Shown here in pieces: positions 16,995 through 25,817 of a stretch of DNA of 64,000 bases. The stretch covers positions 744,001 through 808,000 of the forward strand of contig NZ_JBHLUE010000004.1 in assembly GCF_042434095.1 (NCBI RefSeq). Direction: 5' to 3'. Made by a program: the position numbers and the translations under genes. Position 1 is the stretch's first letter, and the number at the start of each line of letters is the position of its first letter. The notes under the pieces were generated by a model. It was not told where the DNA came from, ran no database searches, and saw nothing but the letters and a program-made list of their open reading frames with translations. This DNA comes from KBS50 sp042434095. GTDB lineage: Bacteria > Actinomycetota > Actinomycetes > Mycobacteriales > Micromonosporaceae.

Positions 16995-17405
16995 TCAGCG
17001 CCGACCGGCCGCGACGAGGGTGCGGGCCGGGGGCCGGGTCTGGCCCGGCGCGGCGCCGCGGGACGTCCGCGCGGCCGGCGCGGGCCGCGACGCCGGCACC
17101 TCGGCCGGTACGTCGGATCCGGGCCGGCGGGCCGCCGGGATGACCGGCCGGCGGGCTCCCACGACGGTACGACGGTTCGCCGGGTCCTCGGTGGGGCGCA
17201 ACCCGGGGAGGTACACGTACACCTCCCGCTTCTCCCGGGCCATGCCGCGGTCGTCCAGCACGTAGCCGGTGATCCACGCCCAGCCGTGGTACGTCGGCGT
17301 GCAGCCGATGCTCACCACCCGGAAGACCAGCGCCCGATCTCCGGCGAACTGGACCGATGCGGCAGCGTCGATCAGTACGCATTCACCCGGTGCCGGTGGG
17401 GTCAT
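16995..17405 (-). CDS. Unknown small protein with disordered tail
   Basis: 136 residues. The first ~75 form a beta-rich domain (GECVLIDAAASVQFAGDRAL, TYHGWAWITGYVLDDRG), followed by an Arg/Pro/Ala-rich, probably disordered tail. GGAGGT sits 8 nt before ATG 17405, which rules out the longer upstream frame. It is divergent from the DUF5753-DUF397 pair. Location next to such a pair is common for small cytoplasmic actinobacterial proteins, but the role is unknown. Confidence 0.78.
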   Translation of the reverse strand: MTPPAPGECVLIDAAASVQFAGDRALVFRVVSIGCTPTYHGWAWITGYVLDDRGMAREKREVYVYLPGLRPTEDPANRRTVVGARRPVIPAARRPGSDVPAEVPASRPAPAARTSRGAAPGQTRPPARTLVAAGRR

Positions 17406-17509
17406 GTCCGTTACCTCCGCGATCGGCATGAAAAAAGGGGGCGCGGCGGCGGGGCCACCAGACCCCCGACCACCACACCCCGTAAAGACACCGTTGCACG
17501 GAGAGATGA

Positions 17510-17528
17510 AATCCGCAATATGCGGATT
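17510..17528. promoter_or_regulatory. Operator-like palindrome before the DUF5753 regulator
   Basis: AATCCGCA (17510-17517), 3-nt spacer, TGCGGATT (17521-17528): a perfect 8-bp inverted repeat in the AT-rich gap between the 16995 gene and the regulator. XRE regulators bind sites of this size, so autoregulation is plausible. Confidence 0.45.
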
Positions 17529-17604
17529 ACTGCAAGGCAATTCGTCTTCTTACGACACGCACGGATTGCTAGGCAATGGGCCATACAGCGGGGAAGATCT
17601 ATCC

Positions 17605-18477
17605 GTGGCCGCCCGCCAGAGTCCCACGGTGAAGCGCCGGAGGCTTGCGCTGACCCTGCGGCAACTGCGTGAACGTGCGGGGATGAGCGCGGCCGAGGCG
17701 GCCCGGGCGGTCGAACACGACACCAGTTGGCTGTCCCGCATCGAGACCTCCGAGGTCCGCCCGCACCCCAACGACGTGCGCGCCCTGCTGGCGCTGTACG
17801 GCGTGACCGGCAGCCAGGCCGAGGCCGTGGTGGCGGTGGCCCGGCAGGCCAAGCAGCGCGGTTGGTGGCAGCAGTACAACGATGTGCTGCCGGACTGGTT
17901 CGTCACCTATCTGGGGATGGAGTCCGAGGCGTCGGTCATCCGGTCGTACGAGTGCCAGATGATCCCGGGGCTGCTGCAGACCGAGGGCTACGCCCGGGCG
18001 GCCATCGAGGGGGTGCCGGTGCCGATCCGGGCCACCGAGATCGAGCGGCAGGTGGCGCTGCGGATCGACCGCCAGACCATCCTGGCCGCGGACGACCATC
18101 CGACGCTGCGGGTCGTCCTGGACGAGGGAGCGGTCCGCCGGCTCGTCGGCGGCGTCGAGGTGATGCGGGGGCAGATCGACCGGCTGGTGCAGGAGTCCAC
18201 CCGGGCCAGAATCCAGATCCAGCTGCTGCCCTTCGCCGCCGGCACCGGCTTCGACGGCAGTTTCGTGATGCTCGACTTCCCGCCGCTGCCCGACCCGTAC
18301 CCCGACCCGGCCGAGGCCCGACTGGTGTACGTCGACACGTTGGCTGGCGCGTTGTATCTGGAGGAACCCGCCCAGGTCTCCGCATACTCCGCGGCGTTCG
18401 AACAGCTCGCGGCCGTTGCGCTGGGGCCCCGGGACACCCGGGACCGCCTGCGCCTGATCGCCAGGGAACTGGTCTGA
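17605..18477 (+). CDS. HTH (XRE-type) regulator with DUF5753
   Basis: 290 residues from GTG 17605, with GGGGAAG 8 nt upstream. The HTH (about 10-65) contains LTLRQLRERAGMSAAEAARA and DTSWLSRIETSEV. The DUF5753 part contains RGWWQQYNDVLPDWFVTYLG and MIPGLLQTEGYARAAIEG, matching the orphan regulator at 4019 closely in layout. The DUF397 gene follows 15 bp downstream. These pairs, of which Streptomyces BldB/WhiJ-type systems are the known examples, act in developmental or antibiotic regulation; the target here is not known. Confidence 0.92.
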   Translation: MAARQSPTVKRRRLALTLRQLRERAGMSAAEAARAVEHDTSWLSRIETSEVRPHPNDVRALLALYGVTGSQAEAVVAVARQAKQRGWWQQYNDVLPDWFVTYLGMESEASVIRSYECQMIPGLLQTEGYARAAIEGVPVPIRATEIERQVALRIDRQTILAADDHPTLRVVLDEGAVRRLVGGVEVMRGQIDRLVQESTRARIQIQLLPFAAGTGFDGSFVMLDFPPLPDPYPDPAEARLVYVDTLAGALYLEEPAQVSAYSAAFEQLAAVALGPRDTRDRLRLIARELV

Positions 18478-18492
18478 TAGAGAGGGATTGCC

Positions 18493-18678
18493 ATGGATCT
18501 GTCACTTGCCCGGTGGCGCAAGAGCACCCGCTCCGGCTCCACCGGCAACTGCGTGGAGGTCGCCGACAACCTGCCCGGCCTGGTGGCCGTCCGGGACAGC
18601 AAGGACCCGGCCGGCCCGGTGCTGAGCTTCCGGCCGGACACCTGGACGACCTTCGTGCACCGGCTGCCCGAGCGGTAG
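18493..18678 (+). CDS. DUF397 small partner of the DUF5753 regulator
   Basis: 61 residues, starting MDLSLARWRKSTRSGSTGNC and containing VEVADNLPGLVAVRDSKDP, the full DUF397 pattern. A GAGAGGG ribosome binding site lies 5 nt upstream. It follows the DUF5753 regulator in one operon. WhiJ-type partners are thought to bind or restrain the regulator; that role is family knowledge, not shown here. Confidence 0.92.
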   Translation: MDLSLARWRKSTRSGSTGNCVEVADNLPGLVAVRDSKDPAGPVLSFRPDTWTTFVHRLPER

Positions 18679-18769
18679 CCGGTTGATCGCCGGCGGCGCC
18701 GGGTGGTCCGGGTACGCCGGGCCCGGCGCCGCCGGCGCCGCACCTGTTCCGGCGCCGCGGGCGCGGTGG

Positions 18770-18955
18770 CGCGCCGCGGGCGCGGTGGCGCGCTGTTGGC
18801 GCGGTGGCGCGCTGCCCGGCGCTGTTGGCGCGGTGACGCGCTGTTAATGCGATGGCGCGCTGGCGTGCTGCCCGGCGCCGCCGGCGCGATGACGCGCTGG
18901 CATACTGCCCGAGCGCCGCCGGCGCGGTGTCGCGCTGCCGGCGCTCCCGGCGCTC
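18770..18955. repeat. Degenerate GCGCGGTGGCGCGCTG repeats
   Basis: Several imperfect direct copies of a 16-20 bp GC-rich unit (GCGCGGTGGCGCGCTGTTG-like) lie between the DUF397 gene and the end of the pentapeptide gene. No coding frame is convincing. It may be a slipped-strand expansion with some hairpin potential. Confidence 0.5.
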
Positions 18956-19547
18956 AACCGATGGCGAAGCCGATGGCCTGGGCGATCACCACCGCCTGAT
19001 CGGCATTGATCCGGGCACCCGCCACCCGGGTGGTCGCCGGGTCGAGCGCCGTGAGGTCGCTGCCGCGCAGGTCGGCGCCGGCGAGAGTGGCCTTGTCCAG
19101 GGTGGCGCCGGACAGGTCGACGTCGACGAGGGTGGCGTCGGCGCAGTTGGCCCCGGTCAGATCCACCTCGCGCATCCGCACCCCCCGCACGGCGACGCCG
19201 CGCAGGTCGGCGCCGCCGAGAGTGACGAAGGACCAGTCGCCGCCGCTGATCCGCAGCGGCCGCAGGTCGCAGTCGACGAAGGTGCTGCCGGTCAGCTTGC
19301 AGCCGGTGAACTCCGCCTCGAAGAGGTTGCACCGGGTGAACGTGCAGCGCAGGAACGCCGAGTCGGTGTGCCGGGAGGCGTTGAACCGTACGTTGCCGAA
19401 CGTGCAGTCGGTGAAGGTGCTGCCCCGGCTCTCCGCCTCGCTCAGGTCGACGCCGAGGAAGTGGCAGCGCGCGTAGGCCCGGTCGACGAGCTCCTCCGCG
19501 TACCAGTCGTCCTCGCGGAACGTCTCGTCCTCGATCAGCTCGTCCAC
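18954..19547 (-). CDS. Pentapeptide-repeat protein
   Basis: About 197 residues from GTG 19547 (an alternative GTG lies at 19556). After an acidic start (VDELIEDETFREDDWYAEEL) there are successive A(D/N)LxX pentapeptides: ARCHFLGVDLSEAES, TFTDCTFGNVRFNAS, TLGGADLRGVAVRGV, ANCADATLVDVDLSGATLDK. These form a right-handed quadrilateral beta-helix. Relatives of the MfpA/Qnr type mimic DNA and protect gyrase, but most pentapeptide proteins have no known function. It ends in a short hydrophobic helix (ADQAVVIAQAIGFAIG). Confidence 0.87.
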   Translation of the reverse strand: MDELIEDETFREDDWYAEELVDRAYARCHFLGVDLSEAESRGSTFTDCTFGNVRFNASRHTDSAFLRCTFTRCNLFEAEFTGCKLTGSTFVDCDLRPLRISGGDWSFVTLGGADLRGVAVRGVRMREVDLTGANCADATLVDVDLSGATLDKATLAGADLRGSDLTALDPATTRVAGARINADQAVVIAQAIGFAIG

Positions 19548-19663
19548 GCCCGCCACCGTACGGCAGCCGTACGACGGCCCACGGACGCCGACCCGGGCCG
19601 CGGACGCTGGCCGCGGACGCCGACGGGCCGGCGGGTGAACCACCCGCCGGCCCGGTCAGCCCT

Positions 19664-19715
19664 GTTAACAGGGGGCCCTTCCTCTACAAAAAGCGATAAG
19701 AAGGGGCCCTTCCTT
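19664..19715 (-). repeat. Dispersed GGAAGGGCCCCTTC element, copy 1
   Basis: Two near-palindromic units of AAGGAAGGGCCCCTTCTTA type, separated by GCTTTTTGTAG, read on the minus strand. It begins 1 nt after the stop of the HesB-like gene. Copies 27280, 31085 and 41340 have the same structure and the same orientation relative to the gene before them. Confidence 0.85.
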
Positions 19716-19716
19716 A

Positions 19717-19995
19717 TCACGCCTCGGCGAAGCCGAACTGGACGGCGCCCTGGGCGTCGACGGCCGCGTCGAGCGCCTTGTCGTCCAGCAGTTGGGCCGC
19801 GTCGGCGTCCAGGAAGATCCGGGCGCCGTCGTTGTCCACCACCTGGTCGCCCTGCGTCGGCGCCTCGGCGAGGGCCAGGGTCAGCGCCCCAGCGTCCGCG
19901 TCAGTGGCGATGCGCAGTCCGGCGCCGTCCGGCACCTCCTGCTGGGCGGTCAGGTCGCGGATCACCAGGACGGCGTTGTCGGTCAGGGTCAGCAT
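19717..19995 (-). CDS. HesB/IscA-like small protein lacking cysteines
   Basis: 92 residues beginning MLTLTDNAVLVIRDLTAQQ, with GLRIATDADAGALTLALAEA and GARIFLDADAAQLLDDKALD. This matches the HesB/YadR/YfhF fold, known for Fe-S cluster carriers. The three conserved cysteines of true A-type carriers are missing: the protein has none. It is therefore unlikely to hold a cluster by itself. GAGGAG lies 5 nt before ATG 19995. Similar cysteine-free versions are common in actinobacteria with unknown role. Confidence 0.8.
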   Translation of the reverse strand: MLTLTDNAVLVIRDLTAQQEVPDGAGLRIATDADAGALTLALAEAPTQGDQVVDNDGARIFLDADAAQLLDDKALDAAVDAQGAVQFGFAEA

Positions 19996-20280
19996 GGAAT
20001 CTCCTCGTGGATTCTCGTTCGGTAACCCGGCAGGGGCGCGGAGCAGCACCTGCTGCGAGCACACGGGGAAGATGGTCGGGGGCGCGGCAGCACCGGCAGG
20101 ACCATCGCTGGAGGCGTTCGCTGGAAGCGGCTTGGCTCGCTCGCCAGGGCGAACGCGGGCTTGAGTCGTTCGCCGGCTGGGATCGTTCGCTGGCTGGCGA
20201 AGCACGGGCAGGTCAACGGCCGTTCGATCTCCCACCATGCCGGCTGGCGGCGGATGCGTCAAATCGGGCGGCCATGGCGC

Positions 20281-20376
20281 CCGACACCCGGGCGGTCGTG
20301 GCGGCCGACACCCGGACGGCCGTGGCGGCCGACACCCGGACGGCCGTGGCGGCCGACACCCGGACGGTCGTGGCGG
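20281..20376. repeat. 24-bp tandem repeat, four copies
   Basis: Four near-identical copies of a 24-bp unit beginning CCGACACCCGGACGGCCGTG, with a degenerate fifth. It lies in the 471-bp gap (19996-20466) before the aquaporin gene. Bases 20105-20200 also hold loose repeats of CGTTCGCTGGCTGG. The 24-bp unit keeps frame, yet none of its frames has a plausible start or ribosome binding site. Confidence 0.75.
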
Positions 20377-20466
20377 CCGGCAGCCGGGCGTGGTTCCCCG
20401 GGGTTATCTGATGTTTTGGCCGTTTCACCCGGTCGATCCCCCTAGGCTGGCGGCAAGGAGGTTTCG

Positions 20467-21213
20467 ATGGAGAGTCCCAAGCGCTACGCGGCCGAGTTTC
20501 TCGGCACCCTGTTGCTGGTGTTCTTCGGCGTGGGCAGCGCCATCGCCGCGCTGGTCGAGGGTGGGGTCGTGGTCGTCGCGCTGACGTTCGGCTTCATCAT
20601 GCTGGTCCTCGCGTACGTGCTGGGCCCGCTGTCCGGCAGCCACCTCAACCCCGCGGTGACGCTGGGCATCCTGATCAGCGGCAAGATCACCGTGGCGGGC
20701 GCCGTGGCGTACTGGATCGCCCAGTTCCTCGGCTCGGTGCTGGCCTCCTTCATCCTGTGGGCCCTGGTCCACTGGGGTGGGGTGACCGACCAGACCGGCC
20801 GGCTGGGCAGCAACGCGTACGGCACCAACATCAACCTCGGCGGCGCCATGGTGCTGGAGACGATCCTCACCTTCCTCTTCGTGCTGACCGTGCTGGTGGT
20901 CACCAGCCGCAAGGAGTACGCCGGCTTCGCGGGCCTGGCCATGGGCATCGCGCTGGCTGTGGCCAACCTGGTGGGCATCACCCTGGACGGCGCGTCCGTG
21001 AACCCCGCCCGGTCGTTCGGCCCGGCGCTGTTCGACGGCGGCAAGCCGCTCTCCCAGCTCTGGGTGTTCATCCTGTTCCCGCTGCTCGGCGGGCTGCTCG
21101 CCGCGCTGGTGGCGCCGCTCATCCTGAGCGGGCCGGAGACCCGGCACGGCCCGCACCATCCGGACAACCGCCCCTCGCCCCAGGTCCCGCCCACCGGCGG
21201 CGACTACCGCTGA
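20467..21213 (+). CDS. MIP-family channel (aquaporin)
   Basis: 248 residues, six transmembrane helices and both channel motifs, HLNPAVT (about residue 59) and SVNPARS (about residue 179). Length and the second-loop NPARSFGPALF pattern suit an AqpZ-like water channel more than a glycerol facilitator, which has extra loop residues. AAGGAGG lies ideally 6 nt before ATG 20467. The last 30 residues are His/Pro-rich and cytoplasmic. It is followed after about 250 bp by the malate synthase gene and is probably a separate unit. Confidence 0.93.
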   Translation: MESPKRYAAEFLGTLLLVFFGVGSAIAALVEGGVVVVALTFGFIMLVLAYVLGPLSGSHLNPAVTLGILISGKITVAGAVAYWIAQFLGSVLASFILWALVHWGGVTDQTGRLGSNAYGTNINLGGAMVLETILTFLFVLTVLVVTSRKEYAGFAGLAMGIALAVANLVGITLDGASVNPARSFGPALFDGGKPLSQLWVFILFPLLGGLLAALVAPLILSGPETRHGPHHPDNRPSPQVPPTGGDYR

Positions 21214-21464
21214 CCGCCCGCCCGCACGGCACGGGATGCCCCCGTCGAGCTAGGACAGCTGGCCGTCAGGTGACCTCCGACCACGACCAGATGCCCTAGC
21301 TCAACGCCGGCGGGGTCGGGCCGTTCGTCGTTCGGAAGTCGCCGCCCGTCGCAGGGGAGCGACCGCTGTTCCCGCCCGGACATGACTCAGGTCGCGACCA
21401 TCGAGCATCACAACTACAGTCGGCTGCACCGCGAGGAGCATCTTCAACGGTGAGGAGCCAGCCG

Positions 21465-23048
21465 ATGACCATGCCCGCCGGCGTCGAGATCACCGGACCG
21501 ACGATCAACCGGTACGCCGAGGTGCTCACCGCCGAGGCGCTGGACTTCCTCGCCGAGTTGCACCGCGCCTTCGACGGCCGCCGGCGGGAGCTGCTGGCGG
21601 CCCGCCGCGACCGGGAGGCCGAGCTGGCCGCCGGCGGGACGCTGGACTTCCTGCCCGAGACCCGGCACGTCCGCGAGGGCGACTGGCGGGTGGCGCCCCC
21701 GGCGCCGGGCCTGGTCGACCGCCGGGTGGAGATCACCGGGCCCACCGACGCCAAGATGACGATCAACGCGCTCAACTCCGGCGCGAAGGTGTGGCTGGCC
21801 GATCACGAGGACGCGAACACCCCGCTCTGGGAGAACGTGGTCACCGGCCAGCTCAACCTGCGGGACGCCATCGAGCGGAAGCTCGGGTTCCGGTCCCCGG
21901 AGGGCAAGGAGTACGCGCTGCACGACGGCGAGCTGGCCACCATCGTGGTCCGACCGCGCGGTTGGCACCTCACCGAGAAGCACATCCTGGTCGACGGCGA
22001 GCGCACCTCGGGCGCGCTGGTCGACTTCGGGCTCTACTTCTTCCACTGTGCCCGGTTGCAGCTCGACCGGGGCGCCGGCCCGTACTTCTACCTGCCCAAG
22101 ATGGAGAGCCATCTCGAGGCGCGGCTGTGGAACGACGTGTTCCTGCTGGCCCAGGAGCGGCTCGGCATCCCGCGCGGCACGATCCGGGCCACGGTCCTGA
22201 TCGAGACGGTGCCCGCGGCGTTCGAGATGGAGGAGATCCTCTACGAGCTGCGCGAGCACTCGGCCGGGCTGAACGCCGGGCGCTGGGACTACATGTTCAG
22301 CATGATCAAGAAGTTCCGCGGCCGGGGCGCCGAGTTCGTGCTGCCGGACCGCAACAGCGTCTCGATGACCGTGCCGTTCATGCGGGCGTACACCGAGCTG
22401 CTGGTGCGGACCTGCCACAAGCGCGGGGCGCACGCCATCGGCGGGATGGCCGCGTTCATCCCCAGCCGGCGCGACCCCGAGGTCAACGAGACCGCGTTGG
22501 CCAAGGTGCGGGACGACAAGACCCGGGAGGCGCACGACGGCTTCGACGGCTCCTGGGTGGCGCACCCCGACCTCGTGCCGGTGTGCCGGGAGGTCTTCGA
22601 CGAGGTGCTGGGTGACCGGCCCAACCAGCTGGACCGGACCCGCGACGACGTCCGGGTGAACGCCGCCGACCTGCTCGCGGTGCGGGCCACCCCCGGCGGG
22701 AAGACCGAGACCGGGTTGCGCAACGCGGTGAGCGTGGGCGTGCAATACCTGGCGAGCTGGCTGCGCGGCTCCGGCGCGGTGGCGGTGTTCAACCTCATGG
22801 AGGACGCGGCCACGGCCGAGATCTCCCGCAGCCAGGTGTGGCAGTGGCTGCACAACGATGTGGCGCTGGACGACACGGGCCAACCGGTGACCCGGGAGCT
22901 GATCGAGCGGATCGCCGACGAGGAGATCGGCAAGCTGCCCGGCGACCCGGGCGACTACGCCGACGCCCGCGCGCTGTTCATGGAGGTCGCCGTGGCCGAC
23001 GACTTCGCCGACTTCCTGACGCTGCCCGCGTACGAACGGATGCCCTGA
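21465..23048 (+). CDS. aceB: Malate synthase A
   Basis: 527 residues, the normal size of A-type malate synthase, which condenses glyoxylate with acetyl-CoA to malate. Motifs include GPTDAKMTINALNSGAKVW, LADHEDANTP, VRPRGWHLTEKH, LIETVPAAFEMEEILYEL and GLNAGRWDYMFSMIKKF, the family signature. ATG 21465 is preferred over GTG 21450 because GAGGAG lies 7 nt before it. It is the first gene of an operon with glcDEF and an LctP-type permease and so supplies the anaplerotic step for glycolate carbon. E. coli glc loci use the larger G form (GlcB) in this place. Confidence 0.97.
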   Translation: MTMPAGVEITGPTINRYAEVLTAEALDFLAELHRAFDGRRRELLAARRDREAELAAGGTLDFLPETRHVREGDWRVAPPAPGLVDRRVEITGPTDAKMTINALNSGAKVWLADHEDANTPLWENVVTGQLNLRDAIERKLGFRSPEGKEYALHDGELATIVVRPRGWHLTEKHILVDGERTSGALVDFGLYFFHCARLQLDRGAGPYFYLPKMESHLEARLWNDVFLLAQERLGIPRGTIRATVLIETVPAAFEMEEILYELREHSAGLNAGRWDYMFSMIKKFRGRGAEFVLPDRNSVSMTVPFMRAYTELLVRTCHKRGAHAIGGMAAFIPSRRDPEVNETALAKVRDDKTREAHDGFDGSWVAHPDLVPVCREVFDEVLGDRPNQLDRTRDDVRVNAADLLAVRATPGGKTETGLRNAVSVGVQYLASWLRGSGAVAVFNLMEDAATAEISRSQVWQWLHNDVALDDTGQPVTRELIERIADEEIGKLPGDPGDYADARALFMEVAVADDFADFLTLPAYERMP

Positions 23049-23073
23049 CCACAGCGAGCCTGCGAGGTGCGCG

Positions 23074-24546
23074 ATGAGCACGGCCACGACGGACATCGAC
23101 GCTCTCGCCGCCAGCCTGCGGGCCGCCATCGGCGCCGAGCGGGTGATCAGCGACCGGCAGGAGCTGCGCACGTACGAGTGCGACGGGCTGGCCCAGTACA
23201 AGGTGGTGCCGGCGCTGGTGGCGCTGCCCGAGGACGCCACGCAGTGCGCCGCCGTGGTGCGGGCGTGCGTGGCGGCCGGCGCGCCGTTCGTGGCCCGCGG
23301 CTCGGGCACCGGGCTGTCCGGCGGCGCGCTGCCGCACGCCGACGGGGTGCTCATCGTGACCTCGCGGATGCGGGACATCATCGAGGTCTCCCCCGCCGAC
23401 GAGCGGGCTGTGGTGCAGCCCGGCGTGATCAACCTGGCGGTCAGCCGGGCGGCCACCCCGCACGGTTACTACTACGCGCCCGACCCGTCCAGCCAGCAGA
23501 TCTGCTCGATCGGCGGCAACGTCGCGGAGAACTCCGGCGGCGCGCACTGTCTGAAGTACGGCTTCACCACCAACCACGTCACCGGGCTGGAGGTGGTCAC
23601 CCCCGACGGCGACCTGGTCCGGCTGGGCGGGCGGGCGCCGGATCCACCCGGGTACGACCTGCTCGGCGCGTTCGTCGGCTCGGAGGGCACGCTCGGGATC
23701 GCCACCGAGGTCACTGTCCGGCTGGTCCGGTTGCCGGAGTCGGTGCGTACGCTGCTCGCGGCCTTTGCCGGCACGGACGCCGCGGGCGCGGCCACCTCGG
23801 CGATCATCGCGGCCGGCGTGGTCCCGGCGGCCGTGGAGATGATGGACGCGCTGGCCATCGAGGCCGCCGAGGCGGCCGTGCACTGCGGCTACCCGCCGGG
23901 CGCGGGCGCGGTGCTGATCGTCGAGCTGGACGGGCCCGAGCCGGAGGTGGCGGCGCAGTTCGCCGAGGTGGAACGGCTGTGCCGGGACAACGGCGCCACC
24001 GAGATCCGGATCGCCGCCGACGACGCGGAGCGGGCGCTGTTCTGGAAGGGCCGCAAATCGGCGTTCGCGGCGGTCGGGCGGATCAGCCCCGACTACATCG
24101 TGCAGGACGGGGTGATCCCGCGGACCGCGCTGCCCGAGGTGCTGCGCCGGATCGCCGAGCTGTCGGCCGAGCGCGGGATCCGGGTGGCCAACGTGTTCCA
24201 CGCGGGCGACGGCAACCTGCACCCGCTGGTGCTCTTCGACGCCGCCGTGGACGGCGAGACGGAACGGGCCGAGGAGGTGTCCGGGGCCATCCTCGAGCTG
24301 TGCGTCGCCGCCGGCGGGTCGATCACCGGGGAGCACGGCGTCGGGATGGACAAGGCCAAGCACATGCCGCGGATGTTCACCGACGACGACCTGGACACCA
24401 TGCAGCTGGTCCGGTGCGCCTTCGACCCGAGGTCGCTGGCCAACCCCGGCAAGGTGTTCCCCACCCCGCGGCTGTGCGGCGAGGCGCCCGGGCGGCGGCG
24501 CGGCGCGCATCCCGCCCAGGAGGCTGGCCTGGCGGAGGTGTTCTGA
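23074..24546 (+). CDS. glcD: Glycolate oxidase, FAD subunit
   Basis: 490 residues of the FAD-binding type 4 (PCMH/VAO) family. The FAD site is seen as ARGSGTGLSGGALPH (about 74-88) and SIGGNVAENSGGAHCLKYG. The carboxy-terminal part holds NVFHAGDGNLHPL and GSITGEHGVGMDKAKHM, the residues that bind the 2-hydroxyacid and the flavin. GlcDEF oxidises glycolate to glyoxylate and passes electrons to the respiratory chain. ATG 23074 has GAGG upstream. It overlaps glcE by one base (TGATG). Confidence 0.96.
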   Translation: MSTATTDIDALAASLRAAIGAERVISDRQELRTYECDGLAQYKVVPALVALPEDATQCAAVVRACVAAGAPFVARGSGTGLSGGALPHADGVLIVTSRMRDIIEVSPADERAVVQPGVINLAVSRAATPHGYYYAPDPSSQQICSIGGNVAENSGGAHCLKYGFTTNHVTGLEVVTPDGDLVRLGGRAPDPPGYDLLGAFVGSEGTLGIATEVTVRLVRLPESVRTLLAAFAGTDAAGAATSAIIAAGVVPAAVEMMDALAIEAAEAAVHCGYPPGAGAVLIVELDGPEPEVAAQFAEVERLCRDNGATEIRIAADDAERALFWKGRKSAFAAVGRISPDYIVQDGVIPRTALPEVLRRIAELSAERGIRVANVFHAGDGNLHPLVLFDAAVDGETERAEEVSGAILELCVAAGGSITGEHGVGMDKAKHMPRMFTDDDLDTMQLVRCAFDPRSLANPGKVFPTPRLCGEAPGRRRGAHPAQEAGLAEVF

Positions 24547-25817
24547 TGGCCGGCGCCGGCGAGGTGACCGGCCGCGCCGCGCCGGGCCGGGCGGGCCCGC
24601 GCGTCGACGGCGTTCCGGGCGTCCGGCCGGCGGGCGCGGCCGACGTCGTGGCCGGCGTTCCGGCCCGGTACGTGGCCGAGCCGGCCGACACCGGGGAGGC
24701 GTCGGCGGTGCTGCGCGCCGCCGGGGCGACCGGGGCGGCCGTGGCGTTCCGCGGCGGCGGCAGCACGCTGGACTGGGGCAACCCGCCCGAACGGCTCGAC
24801 CTCCTGGTGGACACCCGCCGGCTGGCCGGGGTGGTGGAGCACGCGGCCGGCGACCTCATCACGGTGGTCCGCGCCGGCACCCGGCTGGCCGACCTCGCCG
24901 AGCTGCTGTCCGGCGCCGGCCAGCAGCTCGCGCTGGACGTACCGGGGTCGGCCGCCACCGTTGGCGGCACGGTGGCGGCCGGCCGCAGCGGTCCACGCCG
25001 GATGCTCTACGGCACGGTCCGCGACCTGCTGATCGGGGTCACGGTGGTCCGCGCCGACGGGGTGGTGGCGCACGCCGGCGGCAAGGTCGTGAAGAACGTG
25101 GCCGGCTATGACCTGGGCAAGCTGGTCACCGGCTCGCACGGCACGCTGGGGCTGATCACCGAGTGCGCGTTCCGGCTGCACCCGCTGCCGGCCGCCACCG
25201 CGTACGTCAGCCGCGGGCTGGCTGATCCGGTCGAGGCGGCCGAGCTGGCCGCGGCCGTACGCGGGGCGCAGCTCGTGCCCAGCGCGCTGGAGCTGGACGT
25301 CCCGGGCGGGGGTGGCGCCCGGCTGTGCGTGCTGCTGGAGGGCACCCCGGCCGGGGTGGCGGCCCGGGCGGCGGCAGCCGTTCGGCTACTCGGCCCGGAC
25401 GCGGTGGCCGCCCCCGAGCCGCCGGACTGGTGGGCCGCGCCGCCGTGGCGGCCCGGCGAGGTGGGATTGAAGCTCACCGCGGCGCTGTCCGGCGTGCCCG
25501 GGCTGCTGGCCGCGGCCCGCGCGGCGACCGACCGGCACGGGCTGCCGGTGGCCGTGCGCGGCTCGGCCGGGGTGGGCGTGCTGTACGCGGGGCTGCCGGC
25601 CGACGACCCGGCCGCAGTGGCCGGGGTGGTGATCGAGCTGCGGGCGGCGTGCCTCGCGGCCGGCGGGCACGGCGTGGTGCTCACCGCGCCGGCCGCGGTG
25701 CGCGACCTGGTCGACCTGTGGGGACCGGTGGACGGGCTCGACCTCATGCGCCGGGTGAAACAGCGGCTGGACCCGGACCGGCTGCTCGCGCCCGGCCGAT
25801 TCGTGGGAGGCATCTGA
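24546..25817 (+). CDS. glcE: Glycolate oxidase, second FAD-fold subunit
   Basis: 423 residues. It shares the FAD-binding 4 fold with GlcD but is shorter: VAFRGGGSTLDWGNPPERL, VGGTVAAGRSGPRRMLYGTV and GGKVVKNVAGYDLGKLVTG are the GlcE signature. The start overlaps the glcD stop by one base. The last codons (LAPGRFVGGI) lie in the first copy of a 29-bp tandem repeat, which carries the stop-start junction towards glcF. The Ala/Gly-rich first 30 residues look dispensable. Confidence 0.93.
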   Translation: MAGAGEVTGRAAPGRAGPRVDGVPGVRPAGAADVVAGVPARYVAEPADTGEASAVLRAAGATGAAVAFRGGGSTLDWGNPPERLDLLVDTRRLAGVVEHAAGDLITVVRAGTRLADLAELLSGAGQQLALDVPGSAATVGGTVAAGRSGPRRMLYGTVRDLLIGVTVVRADGVVAHAGGKVVKNVAGYDLGKLVTGSHGTLGLITECAFRLHPLPAATAYVSRGLADPVEAAELAAAVRGAQLVPSALELDVPGGGGARLCVLLEGTPAGVAARAAAAVRLLGPDAVAAPEPPDWWAAPPWRPGEVGLKLTAALSGVPGLLAAARAATDRHGLPVAVRGSAGVGVLYAGLPADDPAAVAGVVIELRAACLAAGGHGVVLTAPAAVRDLVDLWGPVDGLDLMRRVKQRLDPDRLLAPGRFVGGI

